Assembly: GCA_947172415.1 (NCBI GenBank)
Contig: OX359197.1
Location: 7,503,673 to 7,567,672, forward strand
Direction: 5' to 3'
Origin: Chondrosia reniformis
Taxonomy: Eukaryota; Porifera; Demospongiae; Chondrillida; Chondrillidae
Length of the DNA stretch: 64,000 nucleotides
A model generated the notes under the pieces. The model ran no database searches, was not told the origin of the DNA, and saw nothing but the letters and a program-made list of their open reading frames with translations. Positions 33,001 to 44,847 of the stretch are shown here, piece by piece; the stretch's first letter is position 1, and each line of letters begins with the position of its first letter. The translations under genes were made by a program, and so were the position numbers.

Positions 33001-36000
33001 AGAGGGATGGGGAGCAGTGGGAGAGGGACAGGGAGCAGTGGGAGAGGGACAAGGAGCAGTGGGAGAGGGACAGGGAGCAGTGGGAGAGGGATGGGGAGCA
33101 GTGAGAGAGGGACAAGGAGCAGTGGGAGAGGGATGGGGAGCAGTAAGAGAGGGACAAGGAGCAGTGGGAGAGGGACAAGGAGCAGTGGGAGAGGGACAGG
33201 GAGCAGTAAGAGAGGGACAAGGAGCAGTGGGAGAGGGACAGGGAGCAGTGGGAGAGGGACAAGGAGCAGTGGGAGAGGGATGGGGAGCAGTGGGAGAGGG
33301 ACAGGGAGCAGTGGGAGAGGGATGGTAAGAATAACAAGTTTGGATTTCTTACCTGTGATCGATCCTTGGGGTCTACTGGAGCATCTGCATTCAAGAGGAG
33401 CCCAACCAAGTCGTAGTTTCCCTTGTCTGCTGCAACATCCAAAGGGGTCCAGAGGGCACTGTTCAGAGCTACCACCTCTGCCCCCATTTGGATGAGAAGA
33501 CGTGCCACTTCAAGCTGGTCATGTTTGGCAGCCAAGTGTAGAGCAGTGTTCCCATCCTCATCAACGTCAGCCAACATTTCTAGCGACTTTGTGGCTAGGT
33601 AGCGAGTCGTTCTGAAAACAAATATAAACTGTCACATGACAGTCACACGACAATCACATGCTGTGCAGCACTATTGTGTTACTAAACAGTATTTTTGACT
33701 GTATATAAGAAGTGGGTGTGTCTAGTCCTCACTCAACATGTCCGCCAATGACAGCCAAATGGAGAGCAGTCTGGTTCTCATCATTTCTCACATCAAGGCG
33801 CACAAAGCTGAGTAGATCAGTAACTTCTTTTGGACTGTCTCCTTGACTCTCACGAAACATGTCCAATTTCTGGACCAAAATCTATAGAATGAAAGGATGG
33901 ATGGATGGATGGATGGATGGATGGGTGGGTGGATGGATGGATGACTTCAAAATTTATCTTCACCTTGACAGCAAGGGTTTTCCCCATGCGAGATGCAACG
34001 TGTAATGGAGTGTTGTGAAAGTAGTGTTCAGTCACAGAACAGAGCTGAATACCTTCCTGATGGCTCAACAATATCTATTGAATTTATATACGTAACAACA
34101 CATTACATTAATAGTAACACATCATAGCCTTGGAATAGTGACTGTAATATGACTGCACAATTAGGTACACATGTGAAGTTGTAGGTATTCTCTGAATAAA
34201 GAGTCTGGTATAGACATGGAATGGATCTGTCAACTATCAGGTATTCACAGAATGTAATCACAACAGAATAAGAAAGTGATAAAACCATACATTTCCTATA
34301 CAATCAACCTGATGAGAGTGTGTAGCAGACAGTTATTTGAGTTTATTGAGGAATCAATGCATGTACCTTCAGTACAGAGACGTGACCTTCCTGTGCAGCC
34401 CAGTACACGGCAGTTTTGCCATCCTTGTCAGTTGAGTTCAGCTCCACATTTCCTTGAAGGAGCGCTCTCACAGCCTCTGCATTCCCCCACTTGGCCGCCA
34501 ACACCAGCGGAGAGAGAGAGTTCTGATCAAGAGCATCTCGATCACTTCCCCTACAATGCAGTACAACCAGGATTGGTGAAGCCATGCAAATACACTCATT
34601 GCAAGCAACTGAAAAGTGGAGCAGCAGGTCCTAGCAAGGGGCGTGTAACCAGCTCACTTGGATATGAGGAACTTAATCATCTCCACTCGGTTATTCCTGG
34701 CTGCGTGGTGGAGGGGCGTTCTTACACTGCTGTCCTCAGCAAAAATGACATCTTTACTGAATTGGACCAACACTTGTGCCATGGAGAGATAGCCCTGAGC
34801 AGCTGCTATGTGAATGGGGTAGACCTCATCCTTGTTACGGACAACGGCACTGGCCCTCCTGAGAAGGAGAATCTTCAGTGTCTCCAGATCACCACTCTCA
34901 ACAGCGAGGTGCATGGGAGTGTTCAGCTCTTGGTCTCGCTCCTCAATGAGGTCCTGTGCTTCATCTTGAGCCCTCTTTACAATCTGCTTGACAATCTCAG
35001 AATGCCCTTCCTTGCAAGCTATGTGCAGTGGCTGCTCCTTATCACGATTCTTGGCTCTCATATCTGCCTGGTTAGCTAGCAACCGGTTCACAATTTCAAC
35101 ATTTCCCTTGGCACACGCCTCATGAAGAGGCGTGTCATGCTTGTTATCCTTTGCATTGACACAACCAGGCTCCTTGGCCAGGATCTCCTCTACGGCCGGG
35201 AGGTTCCCTCTCGTGCAGGCAACATGGAGGGGGGTCACTCCCTGTGAGTCAACAGGGCCAACTTCAGTGTGAAAGTTATTACACTGCAAGAGGTGTTGTA
35301 TGACAAGTCGACAAGAAGTCTTGGCATCAGAGCGTTCTGCAGTTTCATCTAGTACTTGAGTGGTGGTGCGGGGAAGATGACGTGCAGCAAAGTGGAGAGG
35401 TGTGAGCTGTTTCTTGGATCTCACATTGGGGTCTGTGAATGGAAGAGAAAGTGATAAACCGACCACAACCATATTCTTTTCACATTATGGTATTGGTGCA
35501 TGAAATAAAATGTCAATAAGTTTGGATTACTTAAACTGCTTAGTAGGGCTAGATTGATTTTGTAAGAAACATAAAGTAAAGGTATACAATACACTGAGTC
35601 GATAATGTGATATGTGACACGCTAAGGATTGTATAGCTAGGTCATGCAGGTGCTACAGTGTGATCATACTGGCTCCGGCATCAAGAAGTTTTTTGACAAT
35701 GTTGACCCTATTGAACTTGGCGGCGTAGTGAAGGGCAGCAAGCCCTTCTTCCTGGTCCAGTGCGTTCAACCTACGACTGCGTTCGGAGCGCCCCCTGGAC
35801 GGGCGGTCAAGTAGCGTGCGGAGGACGTCTTCTCTGCCATCCCTTGCAGCCTTGCGGAGAGAAGGGAGAGGTTAGGAAGGGCGTGGATCTTACTCAAGTG
35901 GCGAGTTACTGATAAGATGATGGAAGGGCGTAGTTGAAGGAATCTTTCTCACCTTGTGCAAACTGAAATGACTTGTGATTAGAGCAGTCGCTTCGCCGAT

Positions 36001-36021
36001 TGACTGTAGCTCGGTGGCCAT
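30022..36021 (-). CDS. TRPA1-like ankyrin-repeat cation channel
   Basis: Eighteen exons (minus), in phase throughout, giving 1,196 aa: 36021-35953, 35850-35670, 35432-34658, 34550-34367, 34074-33964, 33881-33733, 33611-33353, 32973-32837, 32781-32678, 32512-32362, 32295-32151, 32003-31829, 31646-31587, 31527-31088, 31024-30815, 30675-30607, 30467-30285, 30210-30022. About 16 ankyrin repeats (for example [31 protein letters not shown]) precede a linker containing ALAIVQS and VLDRCM. The membrane domain begins with [12 protein letters not shown] before S1, has a pore helix with [16 protein letters not shown], and ends with S6 [20 protein letters not shown]-terminal coiled coil ([18 protein letters not shown]) ends in an acidic tail. 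TRPA channels are calcium-permeable sensors of irritants or temperature in the plasma membrane. Human TRPA1 has 1,119 aa. The start is the ATG facing the scaffold gene. Confidence 0.93.
32015..32142. repeat. Purine-rich minisatellite in a TRPA intron
   Basis: Imperfect units of GGGAGGGGTGAGCGGGAGGG type between the exons at 32003 and 32151. On the transcribed strand it is pyrimidine-rich. Confidence 0.9.
32985..33325. repeat. 21-bp minisatellite, about 16 copies, in a TRPA intron
   Basis: Unit of GGGAGAGGGACAAGGAGCAG plus T, with ACAGG, ATGGG and TAAGAG variants, filling the intron 32974-33352 between two ankyrin exons. The long reading frames across it arise from the 21-bp period. Confidence 0.96.
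33888..33946. repeat. GGAT microsatellite in a TRPA intron
   Basis: About 14 GGAT units with a GGGT interruption, similar to the CCAT array in the myosin IX gene read on the other strand. Confidence 0.92.
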
Positions 36022-36235
36022 CGTAACGATTTTTATTCCGTAAGACACTCACCAGTTTAAGAATGAGATTTACGTATGCCACACCATTATACAAAGGAAT
36101 TTTGGGCGTTGCCAGTTTGATTAATAGCCCCGCCCCTTCAGAAAGCCATCCCCTTGACCCTAGCCTACCTGGAGATTCCATATATGGACAGTAAGATTTG
36201 TTTCTATGCGTGTAGAGTTCCTTAGTGGAGAGAGA
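36022..36235. promoter_or_regulatory. 214-bp divergent promoter interval (TRPA / scaffold)
   Basis: The TRPA start codon (minus, 36021) and the scaffold start codon (plus, 36236) lie head to head. The gap should hold both 5' UTRs and a shared promoter. No TATA box stands out at a useful position. Inferred from gene geometry. Confidence 0.6.
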
Positions 36236-36535
36236 ATGGCCAATAAGAAGGAGTTTACGATCGCTCGCAAGTAAGTAATCACTTTCGATGATGGACGGGT
36301 ATGTATTACGGAAGCGTGTCGGTATCTTGAAACATATTTTCATAATGTTAGGCTGTCGGAATTTCCTAACTCCTCAAACATGTATACTTTGTTCTATCAT
36401 TCGGACGCTTTTGAAAGTGAAGTCAATCGCTTTGGTATATTGTGTCTATGATCATGTGATTATTTCGAACACAATGAAGCCATCTTTGTTTAGAGTGAGA
36501 TAAGTCAGTTAAAATCCCCTCGCTAAAGCTACATT

Positions 36536-36613
<78 letters not shown>

Positions 36614-39600
36614 TGTATGATTATTAGGATTTTAGTTTCTTTACTATTTCTATATATACAACAATCCATTCAACTAGAAACGTGTGCATACATTTGTTGC
36701 ATAACCGCTAGTATGACTACAGGAAGAGTGAAGTGTTAAGTTTATTATCTTGGAATGAATTAGTTTTGCATAATGATGTTGATATAATTAACCAGCCATG
36801 CATGAAGAAGACACGACCATTTAAGGGTTTGTGCCTTATAAAAGTTGAGATTAAAATGATGATTGCTGTGACTTGATGACTGCACCTTTAGTGGTGTCTA
36901 TGTGTCGTCACCATCTGATGTTTTTAATCCTCCAACACACCCTTAGCCGTGCCCACCAGCCACTCCTTTCAACCACACCCTTAGCCGTGCCCACCAGCCA
37001 CTCCTTTCAACCACACCCTTAGCCGTGCCCACCAGCCACTCCTTTCAACCACACCCTTAGCCGTGCCCACCAGCCACTCCTTTCAACCACACCCTTAGCC
37101 GTGCCCACCAGCCACTCCTTTCAACCACACCCTTAGCCATGCCCACCAGCCACTCCCTTAGCCGTGCCCACCAGCCACTCCCTTAGCCGTGCCCACCAGC
37201 CACTCCTTTCAACCACACCCACTAACAATCTCTGTATTATATCTGTAGGTCAGTGTTTGTAAAGCATGACGAGGGGTGGGGACACGGCTTCAGTGTTGGA
37301 GGGGAAATCCCTGCCATTATCAGAACTGTCAAAAAGGGTTCACCAGCTGATCAAGGTGGTCTTTTAAGAGGAGATTTCATATTGAAGGTAGATATACCAC
37401 ACCCATTAAGACTGATTAGTATGTGACCACACCCATCATCGATTTGTTAACCACGCCCACTTAGATAAGTGGAAATCCTGTTTCTGAGCTGAGAGGAATG
37501 CAAGTTGAGAAGATGCTTAACAACCTGAAAGGCAGGGACCTCACTCTGGTCATAGCAAGGCCGGATCCTGTCCCTAAGACAGAACAAGAAAGAAAGAGAG
37601 CTATTCTGACTCTTCAGATGGAACTGAAAAAAGCAAGTCGTAAGTTTTTATCTTTTAACTGGTTTTATGTGCTCTCTCTTTCACATTAATGACTTTTGCT
37701 GTTCAGAGAAGAAGATTAACACATCAATGTTTGAAAGAGGCCAGAATCCATTTCCTGATGCTCTTACCAGTGTGAATGACCTTTTAAATACTCTTGGACC
37801 AATGCCTTTAGGGAAAGCCCCCAGGGAAGATCCCTACACCTCTTCTGATGATGAAGGTCCCCCAAAGGTACGTATACATACCTACGTACTTAGTACTACA
37901 GACGGACCAATTGTACATACTACGTACGTATATGTACTATATACGCATATGGTGTATACATAATATATAAAATATACATGCTACAAGTACTATACAAATA
38001 GTATGGATATCATCTGTTGATCTGTGCAGGGTCCCTCTAAGAAGAAACGTTCACCATCTCCTTTGACCTCGTCACTTGGGAAAGTCGCAGCCAAAGGGGA
38101 AAATGGAACTTTTGTGTTCAACGAAGACCCAGATTTTGAGACTCCTCCCCCTAGTGATGATGAGGAAGAACCCGGTAATTAACTAGCTAATATTGTTGCC
38201 TAGTGACTTGTATAACATTGCATGTTTGGTGTAGCTGACCCATTGCTGAACTTTGATGACCAGTCAACTGGTTTTAAGGTGGTCAGAGCCAAGCGCCCCT
38301 CAGATGTCAATTTGCAAGATTTTACAGTGGTCAGTGCTTGTGTATGTGCCATGTGTTTGACCTCTCTGCCAACTGAGGGTCAAAGGTCAGGGAGGGGTTC
38401 ATCAAGTAGTAGGAGTGTGTGGATGACTGAGTGTTACCAGCAATGTTTGCATGTTTTAGGCAATCCAGAATGTTGCCGAGGAGGCGCAACAAAAGCGTTT
38501 GGAGGAGAAACTGAAGCAGGAGAAAGAAGCCAAGGAGAAATTTGAGAGGAGGGAGAGGGAGGCAGCAGAAGCCAAAGAGAGAGCCAGGAAGACTGAGAGA
38601 GACAGAGCTATCAAGTTGCAGCAGGAGAGAGCAGACAGGGAGAGGAGGGAGAGGGAGGAAAAGGAAAAGCTGGAAAAGGCGAGAAAGGAAGAATTAGAGA
38701 GGGAGCAAGCAAGATTGGTTGAACGAGCCAGAGAGACAAGACGGCGGGCAGACCTGGAAAGGGAGAGAAAGAGACAGGCTGAAAAGGAAAAGGAAAGAGC
38801 AATATTAGCAGAGCAGGAAAGGGCCATTCAGGAGGAACAGGCAAGGTTGGCAGAGAGGGCTAGGGAGCTTGAAAGAGAGAAAGAGAAAATCAGGAAAGCA
38901 GAGAGAGAATTGGCATTGCTAAAGGCCAGGCAGCTGTCACCAGGAGGAGGCATACAGAGCAGGGAAGGAAGGCAATTGAATAAACTTGTTACTACTGAAG
39001 CAGAGTTTGTTCCTTCCTTTAAACAAATAAAAACTGAAGAGGTCCAGCCCACTCATTCAATCAACTCCTCCCCCACCACCAAGCAGGACTCACACATTAC
39101 ACCTGTAACCAAGTTGGAAGGGGCTTCCCCTGAGAGGAGTAATGGCAGTCCAGAATCCCCTGAGAGAAAGGAACCTGATTATGCAAAGCCCCTAAAAGTG
39201 AAATCTATCACCAAAGATGAAAATGGGGATGAATCTAGTGTGACTACGTCACTAGAAGCAACAGGAAATGTAGACTATGCCAGAATTAGTGAGCCACCTT
39301 ACAGCAGCATACAAGAGACCCTATCACCATTCAGGGAGGAGGAGGTACCAGGGAACTCTTCAGTCTTTAATCCTTACGAAGATGTGGCTGAATTAAGCCT
39401 ACCCGATCTGGTGGACACTGAACCTGTAGTCAGAACTGAAACAACAATATCAGTCAAAAAGAAATCAACAAGCTCCGCCCCCAATGCCTTGCCCTCTAGA
39501 AACACACAGAGCGAGTCTGCCTCTACAAAGCTTAATGATGAAGGACTGGAGATACAAAAGGAGCATCAGCCACAGTCAAATAGGAAAGCGTTCTCTGGAC

Positions 39601-41309
39601 ACACTGGTGGAGTGTCCAACTATTCAGAGGAGAGACGGAATGAATTGGCAAATCGCCCTCTCCCAAAGGTCACCTATGAACCCTGGATGGAGACTCCTTA
39701 CAGTGAGATGACAGACTTGGTTATATCAAAACCAGACACCCTACAAACAGTATCTAAAAATCAAGGACAGAACGCTCCTCCTCCTGTCCAGAGTGACCTC
39801 TTGACAGGTATCCCCGAGAACCCTTACAGCAAAGTTGCACCTGTTGTGACAGTGCACGAGAAGAGAGAGGAAGGGAAGGCCAGCACGACGTCTCCTACCC
39901 ACCCTGGAGAGCAGTGGAACAAGAAGTCTTACAGTCTGGAGAGAGGCGTCATACAGCCTCCAAAGAAAAGCTTCTGGAAGCGACTCTCTCACAAGAAAGA
40001 TCAGTCTTTTAGCAGTGATGGAATACAGCTGATGAAACACTCTTCAAGAAACCCAGATTCTATTCCTAGCAATGCGTCCACTGCAGCTAGTCATACTAAA
40101 GGGATTTCCCCTACTTCTAGCAACCATTCCCTTTCCAGTACTGGTAGTGGACCTAACTCGGTACATGAGGACATTCCTGACATCCCTCCCTACAATCCTC
40201 CTATTCCAGACCCTTTTCCCCTCAGCAACAGGAAGGAATACATTGATAGTCAAACCCAGAAAGGCAGGCCTGTATCTAGGCAACCAATTGGTTACCAGGC
40301 AACTAAATCTAAAGAAGGAATGACCTCTGCTCAGTTGAAGCAGCACAGAAGATTGTCAATCCAAGGGCAGCAGGTAGGAACTTACATGACCTTATTCACA
40401 GTCACATGAGTCCTTCTTCATATTAGGAGTTGCTGTGTGAGACTGCAGAAGTGGCCAGTTCAGGGCTGCCCTTTCCAGTTCACCAGTGGAACACCCTGCA
40501 GGTCTGCACTTGGCTGAAGCAACTTAACAGCTGTCTCTACAGTAATTATCACAAGTTATTTGAGGACCATGAAATCACTGGTAAGTGGACATACCCAAGT
40601 CTACTCTGGTCAAAGTGAATGATGCTGTCCTACGTATGTACGTATGCATGTAGGTCGCAGTCTGCTCCGATTATCAGATTCCCAGCTGACACAGATGGGA
40701 ATAGACAACGGCAAACACAAAGCAGTTTTGACTTCAGAGCTATCTCGGCTTAAGATGTTGCAGACTAGCATTGAGTTGAGAGACCTCTCCACAGGTACAG
40801 TTTGCTTCCTATCTACATCCACACACATCCACATATACTTACAGTGATTCACACACATTTAGCCAGGACTCATCCATGATCCACATTTATACACATTCCC
40901 CACATGATCTAGCAAATTCATGTGATCCCCTTGGCCATCGAGACAGTGGGAGCTTTCGGTCTTGATGCCCTCAAATTTTCAATGCCTTAGCTAGAAGAAT
41001 CATTACAATCACCAATGATCCCCACGCCAGATCAGACATGATCCAGCACATTTCAGTTGCCCGACAGCTCAGTATTGGGTGCTTTCCCTGATTGCACTGC
41101 AATAACAGCTTTTTATTTACATATTGTATCATATTATGTTTGACTAAAACAATATTTTATTTGTATTGCAATATCTTACAAAATCATATTTACATCACAG
41201 ACTGATTATAGTCAGAACTGTGTGACTCTGTTAGCTGGTATTGTTGTAATGTAATGTAGATCTTAATTCTTTTCTCTATTTCATTGTAGATCCTCGGCCG
41301 AGTTTCTGA
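36236..41309 (+). CDS. PDZ, coiled-coil and SAM scaffold protein, 992 aa
   Basis: Ten exons in phase: 36236-36270, 37249-37387, 37465-37639, 37707-37867, 38030-38174, 38235-38329, 38460-40373, 40427-40580, 40654-40794, 41290-41309. The PDZ domain (about 13-100) has ligand loop GFSVGG, then EIPAIIRTV and LRGDFILKI. An acidic segment with FETPPPSDDEEE follows. A highly charged single-helix or coiled coil rich in RERE and KEKE covers about 265-410. A long Ser/Pro-rich region carries seven short tyrosine motifs. A SAM domain (about 900-975) spans exons 8-9 (WNTLQVCTWLKQLNS, LLRLSDSQLTQMGI). The last coding exon adds only DPRPSF. This order suggests a submembrane adaptor; it resembles Shank or neurabin designs, but I cannot assign either. 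Pieces of its 3' half are scattered through the next 20 kb. Confidence 0.88.
36537..36609. repeat. CT dinucleotide microsatellite
   Basis: About 36 uninterrupted CT units in intron 1 of the scaffold gene. Confidence 0.98.
36935..37220. repeat. 38-bp minisatellite in scaffold intron 1
   Basis: About seven copies of CCTTAGCCGTGCCCACCAGC followed by CACTCCTTTCAACCACAC. Two copies lack the TTTCAACCACAC part. The array ends about 30 bp before the acceptor of exon 2. Confidence 0.95.
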
Positions 41310-41464
41310 AGTTTAATACATTTTTGTAATTTGCTAAGTATTTATTTCCTGTCAATCGTAATTTGTCGGTTAATATATATCACGTCCTATTTGCTATTTT
41401 GGGTTCGCTTGCCTTTGTTCTGTGCGCATTGTTAGTTGTTAGAAATAGCAGTGTACGACCATCT

Positions 41465-43083
41465 ATGAAGTTCTATACTCGACTATTACTCCTTACGGTT
41501 GGATTCCTTAGCTTTCTTGTCGTAATCCTTCTCTACGATTGTTCAATCGCAAGGCTTGAAGTTCGACCGGCTGTGATTAAGCAAGTTAAGGGACTTTCTG
41601 AAAAACAACTGTTTCACCTTGAAGTAAATGAAACCTCTTCCCAGCGGCTTACTGCAATAACAGGAGCGAAAGTATCTACTTCATCTAAAGTATCTACCAC
41701 TTTGAATATAAACAGCTACAATCCCTCTGCTGCTTCCACTATTCGTCCAGGACTTTCTGAAAAATATCAACTTAAAATACATCGATCATCTTCTAAAGCA
41801 GTTACTGCATTGCAATCATTTACCAATGCGTCTGAAGTATTGAGCTACGTTCGTCCCTCCATTATTCATCCAAACGTATGGAATCTACCCTACATTCCAG
41901 CGAACTCCAATTATCTCAAACTCACCCCCAAGCAAAAGCTTCTACCAATGTTGCTATCTAAACGTTTGATCGATGAAGTGAAATACTTTTCCTTCTTCAT
42001 TGGACAGGGACGGGGCGGCACGACCATTGTAGGAGTGCTGATGGATGCCCATCCCAACATGATTATCGCCACAGACTATTGCCTGTTTTTAAAGTGGCCT
42101 CAAGATGCACACTATCACAGCAACAGGACACTCTTGTACACTGCTCTGCACCTTCAAAGTCGTCACGTAGCAGGTTGGATCCTGAGAATAAAGTTCAACA
42201 TGACGAGAGGTGACCACTGACGTTGATAAGCTTATTTTTAAGAATGTTAATATGGCCAAAGACACTGTCCTAATGAAAGTATTACCTTAAAAGTGTTTGT
42301 TGTCGATCATATGTAGAGTGTTAGATTTATAATCAACTGTATTAGGCTCCAAAGTACACTGCACCCAACTCCCTAACTCAGATCTGCTACTTCTTCTCCC
42401 ATAGCACCCAATAAATATATGGGACGATTCCAGGAAAAGGTGACTGTGATTGGAGAGAAGGAGGCAGGAACTGACACAGAGCTCTTTTGGAGGAACAGAA
42501 CAGTATGGACAGCTGTGTTTAAAGAACTACAGATGACAGTACAAGTTCCTATTAAAGTGGTTCTAGTAGGTATTGCATACATGGCCCCCTCCCACTGGTA
42601 ATGTTTGATAATGGAAACTGTAAGAAGTGCTTTAAAACATATTCTGTATTGTATTAGGTCGTGAGGAATCCTTATGACCAGATTGCCACACTCACACGTA
42701 TCTCTGTAGAGGAACATGAGAAAAGGGGCGAAAGGTTTAGACGACCCATTGATAGTGAATACTTAATAGAAGATGCTATTCGGAGGTTGTTTAACATAAG
42801 TATGCAGTCAGCACTTGATATTATAAACACCTTCAACCTGGATGTGCTCGAAGTGCATCTCCCTAATCTATCAGCCAATCCTCGTGAGGAAATTGGCAAT
42901 TGGTGTAAATTCTTTGAAGTCGAGTGCTATGACTGGTATGTTGAAATGTGTATTGCCTACCTGTACAGTAAGACCCATCAGACTAGGCATACCCTGGTGT
43001 GGACCCCAAGATTGAAGCAGATGGTTGCGGATAACATTAAGAGGTTTCCCTGGTACAAGGGATATACTTTTGACAGTGATTGA
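41465..43083 (+). CDS. Sulfotransferase-like type II membrane protein, copy A
   Basis: Exons 41465-42209, 42405-42565, 42658-43083 give 443 aa in frame. I start at MKFYTRL because all six copies share this ATG with a good hydrophobic anchor after it; the upstream extension is not shared. A single membrane anchor lies at about residues 5-25. A Ser/Thr-rich stalk follows, then the PAPS 5'-phosphosulfate loop (FFIGQGRGGTTIVG, about 176-189) with DAHPN, and the 3'-phosphate motif VVRNPYD at the start of exon 3. These match the P-loop sulfotransferase fold, which moves sulfate from PAPS to sugars or tyrosines, usually in the Golgi lumen. The usual Ser of the loop is Gly here. Its substrate is unknown. 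It sits directly after the scaffold's last exon and is probably closest to the founder locus. Confidence 0.8.
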
Positions 43084-44682
43084 TTGGCCAACATTAGAAT
43101 TTGTAATTTTATACTCAAGATTTTAAATTATTTTTCTTATAAAAGTGTATATTATGTCAAACATGTAGCACTTTAATGTGTAGACTAATACATTGTTATG
43201 ACACCACTGCAGTGTCCAGTAGAGGAGTTGTTTTTTGATCTGCAGCTTGGCTGGTCTAGCCCAATGACCCCCCAGTGATTATTTCTATCACACTTGTATA
43301 ATATACGTATTTAATTTGTAAATGTGTATTCCATGTATGTAACTCCTTTTCCACGTAAAGCATGAAAAATCTAATATACCATTTTCCTACATGCTATATG
43401 CCTATTCTGTAAAAAGAGCCTATAGGGGAACTAAACCTAAAGAGAGCTTTAGATGAAGATACAGGAGTCTTTTCTTCCTTCTTTTCCCTTCTTTCATCTT
43501 CTTCTCCACTGGGTCAGACAGCCGTTTCTGGGAATTCCACCCTTCATCAGTGATCCTGGGAGTCTTTGTCTTTTTCTTTATCTTGATCTTCTGTGAATCC
43601 TTGGCAGACTTGATTATCTTAGATCTTTCTTGGGTCTTTGGGAATATACATACAATACGCTATTATATAGCTATATATGCGCAATAGGTGTAACATATAT
43701 GATACTAGCAGAAGTGGGAGTGGGATAATCGGAAGAAGCTGATCAAGTAAATGGATTAACCACCAATTCAGTAGATTTGATGATTCCATTGTCACTACTT
43801 TCATAACCATAGACTTACAGTCCTTTCAACAAATTACTCTTGAATACATGCACATATAGAAATTCAAACTGACAAGTTTAGGTAGGCAGCAAAGAAATGC
43901 ATAAGAGTAGATGATTATAGCTCATAAAAGGCAGTTTTTCTTTATACAAGATAGTCCCATTTATCTTATAGTAATTAAATATAGATTGGAAAACATTATT
44001 ATACTTACATTATAATCTTAAGCTTTGTACACAATATTATTATTCTGCAATAAACTTCCCCTTTTTATATACTTAGTTAGCACAATATAGACGAAACAAC
44101 CAGTACCATCCTGTATATATTTACAGGTCATATTCGATGAAACCATGAATTATCTAGAACACCATGCATATTCCAAAAACTATGGTTATCACGCCTATGA
44201 AGTTAAGGAGGATGGATTAAAACACAATTTTGTTAGACTAATGATTTAGGGCAAACCTATAGAGCTTTGGATGAGGATACAGTTAGGCTTCTTTTCTTCC
44301 TTTCCTTTTTTTGCATGGGCCATACCATGTATTGTGAATGTAGTTGGATCTGAAGTTCATAACAACCCCCATTACATTAGTCACCATGTATATATATGTA
44401 CATGCATGCAGTCATGTAGCTTAAATATACATGCCAAGGTTTGGAATATATTGTTATAGCATATATAAAAGCATATAACTTCTTTTAGAATAATTTTGTA
44501 ATATTGTCTCTTTTTAGTCTTACGCATAACTTAAACATTTAGGAGTTATGCATGATATAAGTTAACACTAACCCGGCCACTATTCGAGACCCGGCCTCTA
44601 TTAAAGAATTGGCCTCGGCACCCCCGGCCTCTATTTGAGCCCGGTTTCTATACGGACATATACGGTATTTACTTCTACCTCA
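43084..44682. other. Spacer of the tandem duplication, with an inserted dispersed repeat
   Basis: Mostly duplicated at 48340-49694. About 240 bp (roughly 43370-43615) are present here and absent from the second copy; the left edge matches the repeat near 26300 in reverse complement. The minus strand of this extra piece encodes a lysine-rich stretch (KIKIKKKTKTPRITDEGW) that may be an exon fragment. Degenerate GACCCGGCCTCTATT-type repeats lie at 44575-44650. I see no intact gene. Confidence 0.6.
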
Positions 44683-44847
44683 ATCCTCCTATTCCAGATC
44701 CTTTTCCCCTTAGCAAGAGGAAGGAGTACATTGATAGTCAAACCCAGAAAGACAGGCCTGTATCTCATCCATGTGATCCCCTTGGCCATCGAGACAGTGG
44801 GAGCTTTCGCTCTTGATGCCCTCAAATTTTCAATGCCTTAGCTAGAA
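44683..44847 (+). pseudogene. Scaffold-gene fragment (exon 7 piece joined to intron 9 piece)
   Basis: Bases 44683-44768 match scaffold exon 7 near 40195-40280 (CCTATTCCAGATCCTTTTCC and onward). They then jump directly to scaffold intron 9 sequence (40917-40996). The join removes the SAM exons, so this is a non-functional fragment. It ends at the GCTAGAA that the neighbouring transposon duplicated. Confidence 0.8.

Noticed and set aside
35906..36343. 145-aa minus-strand frame over the TRPA 5' end
   Set aside because: It overlaps the TRPA first exon in another frame and spans the divergent promoter; no family features.
43619..43810. Hydrophobic 63-aa minus-strand frame, also at 48631-48822
   Set aside because: Present twice only because of the tandem duplication; no start context, no neighbouring exons, no conservation signal.
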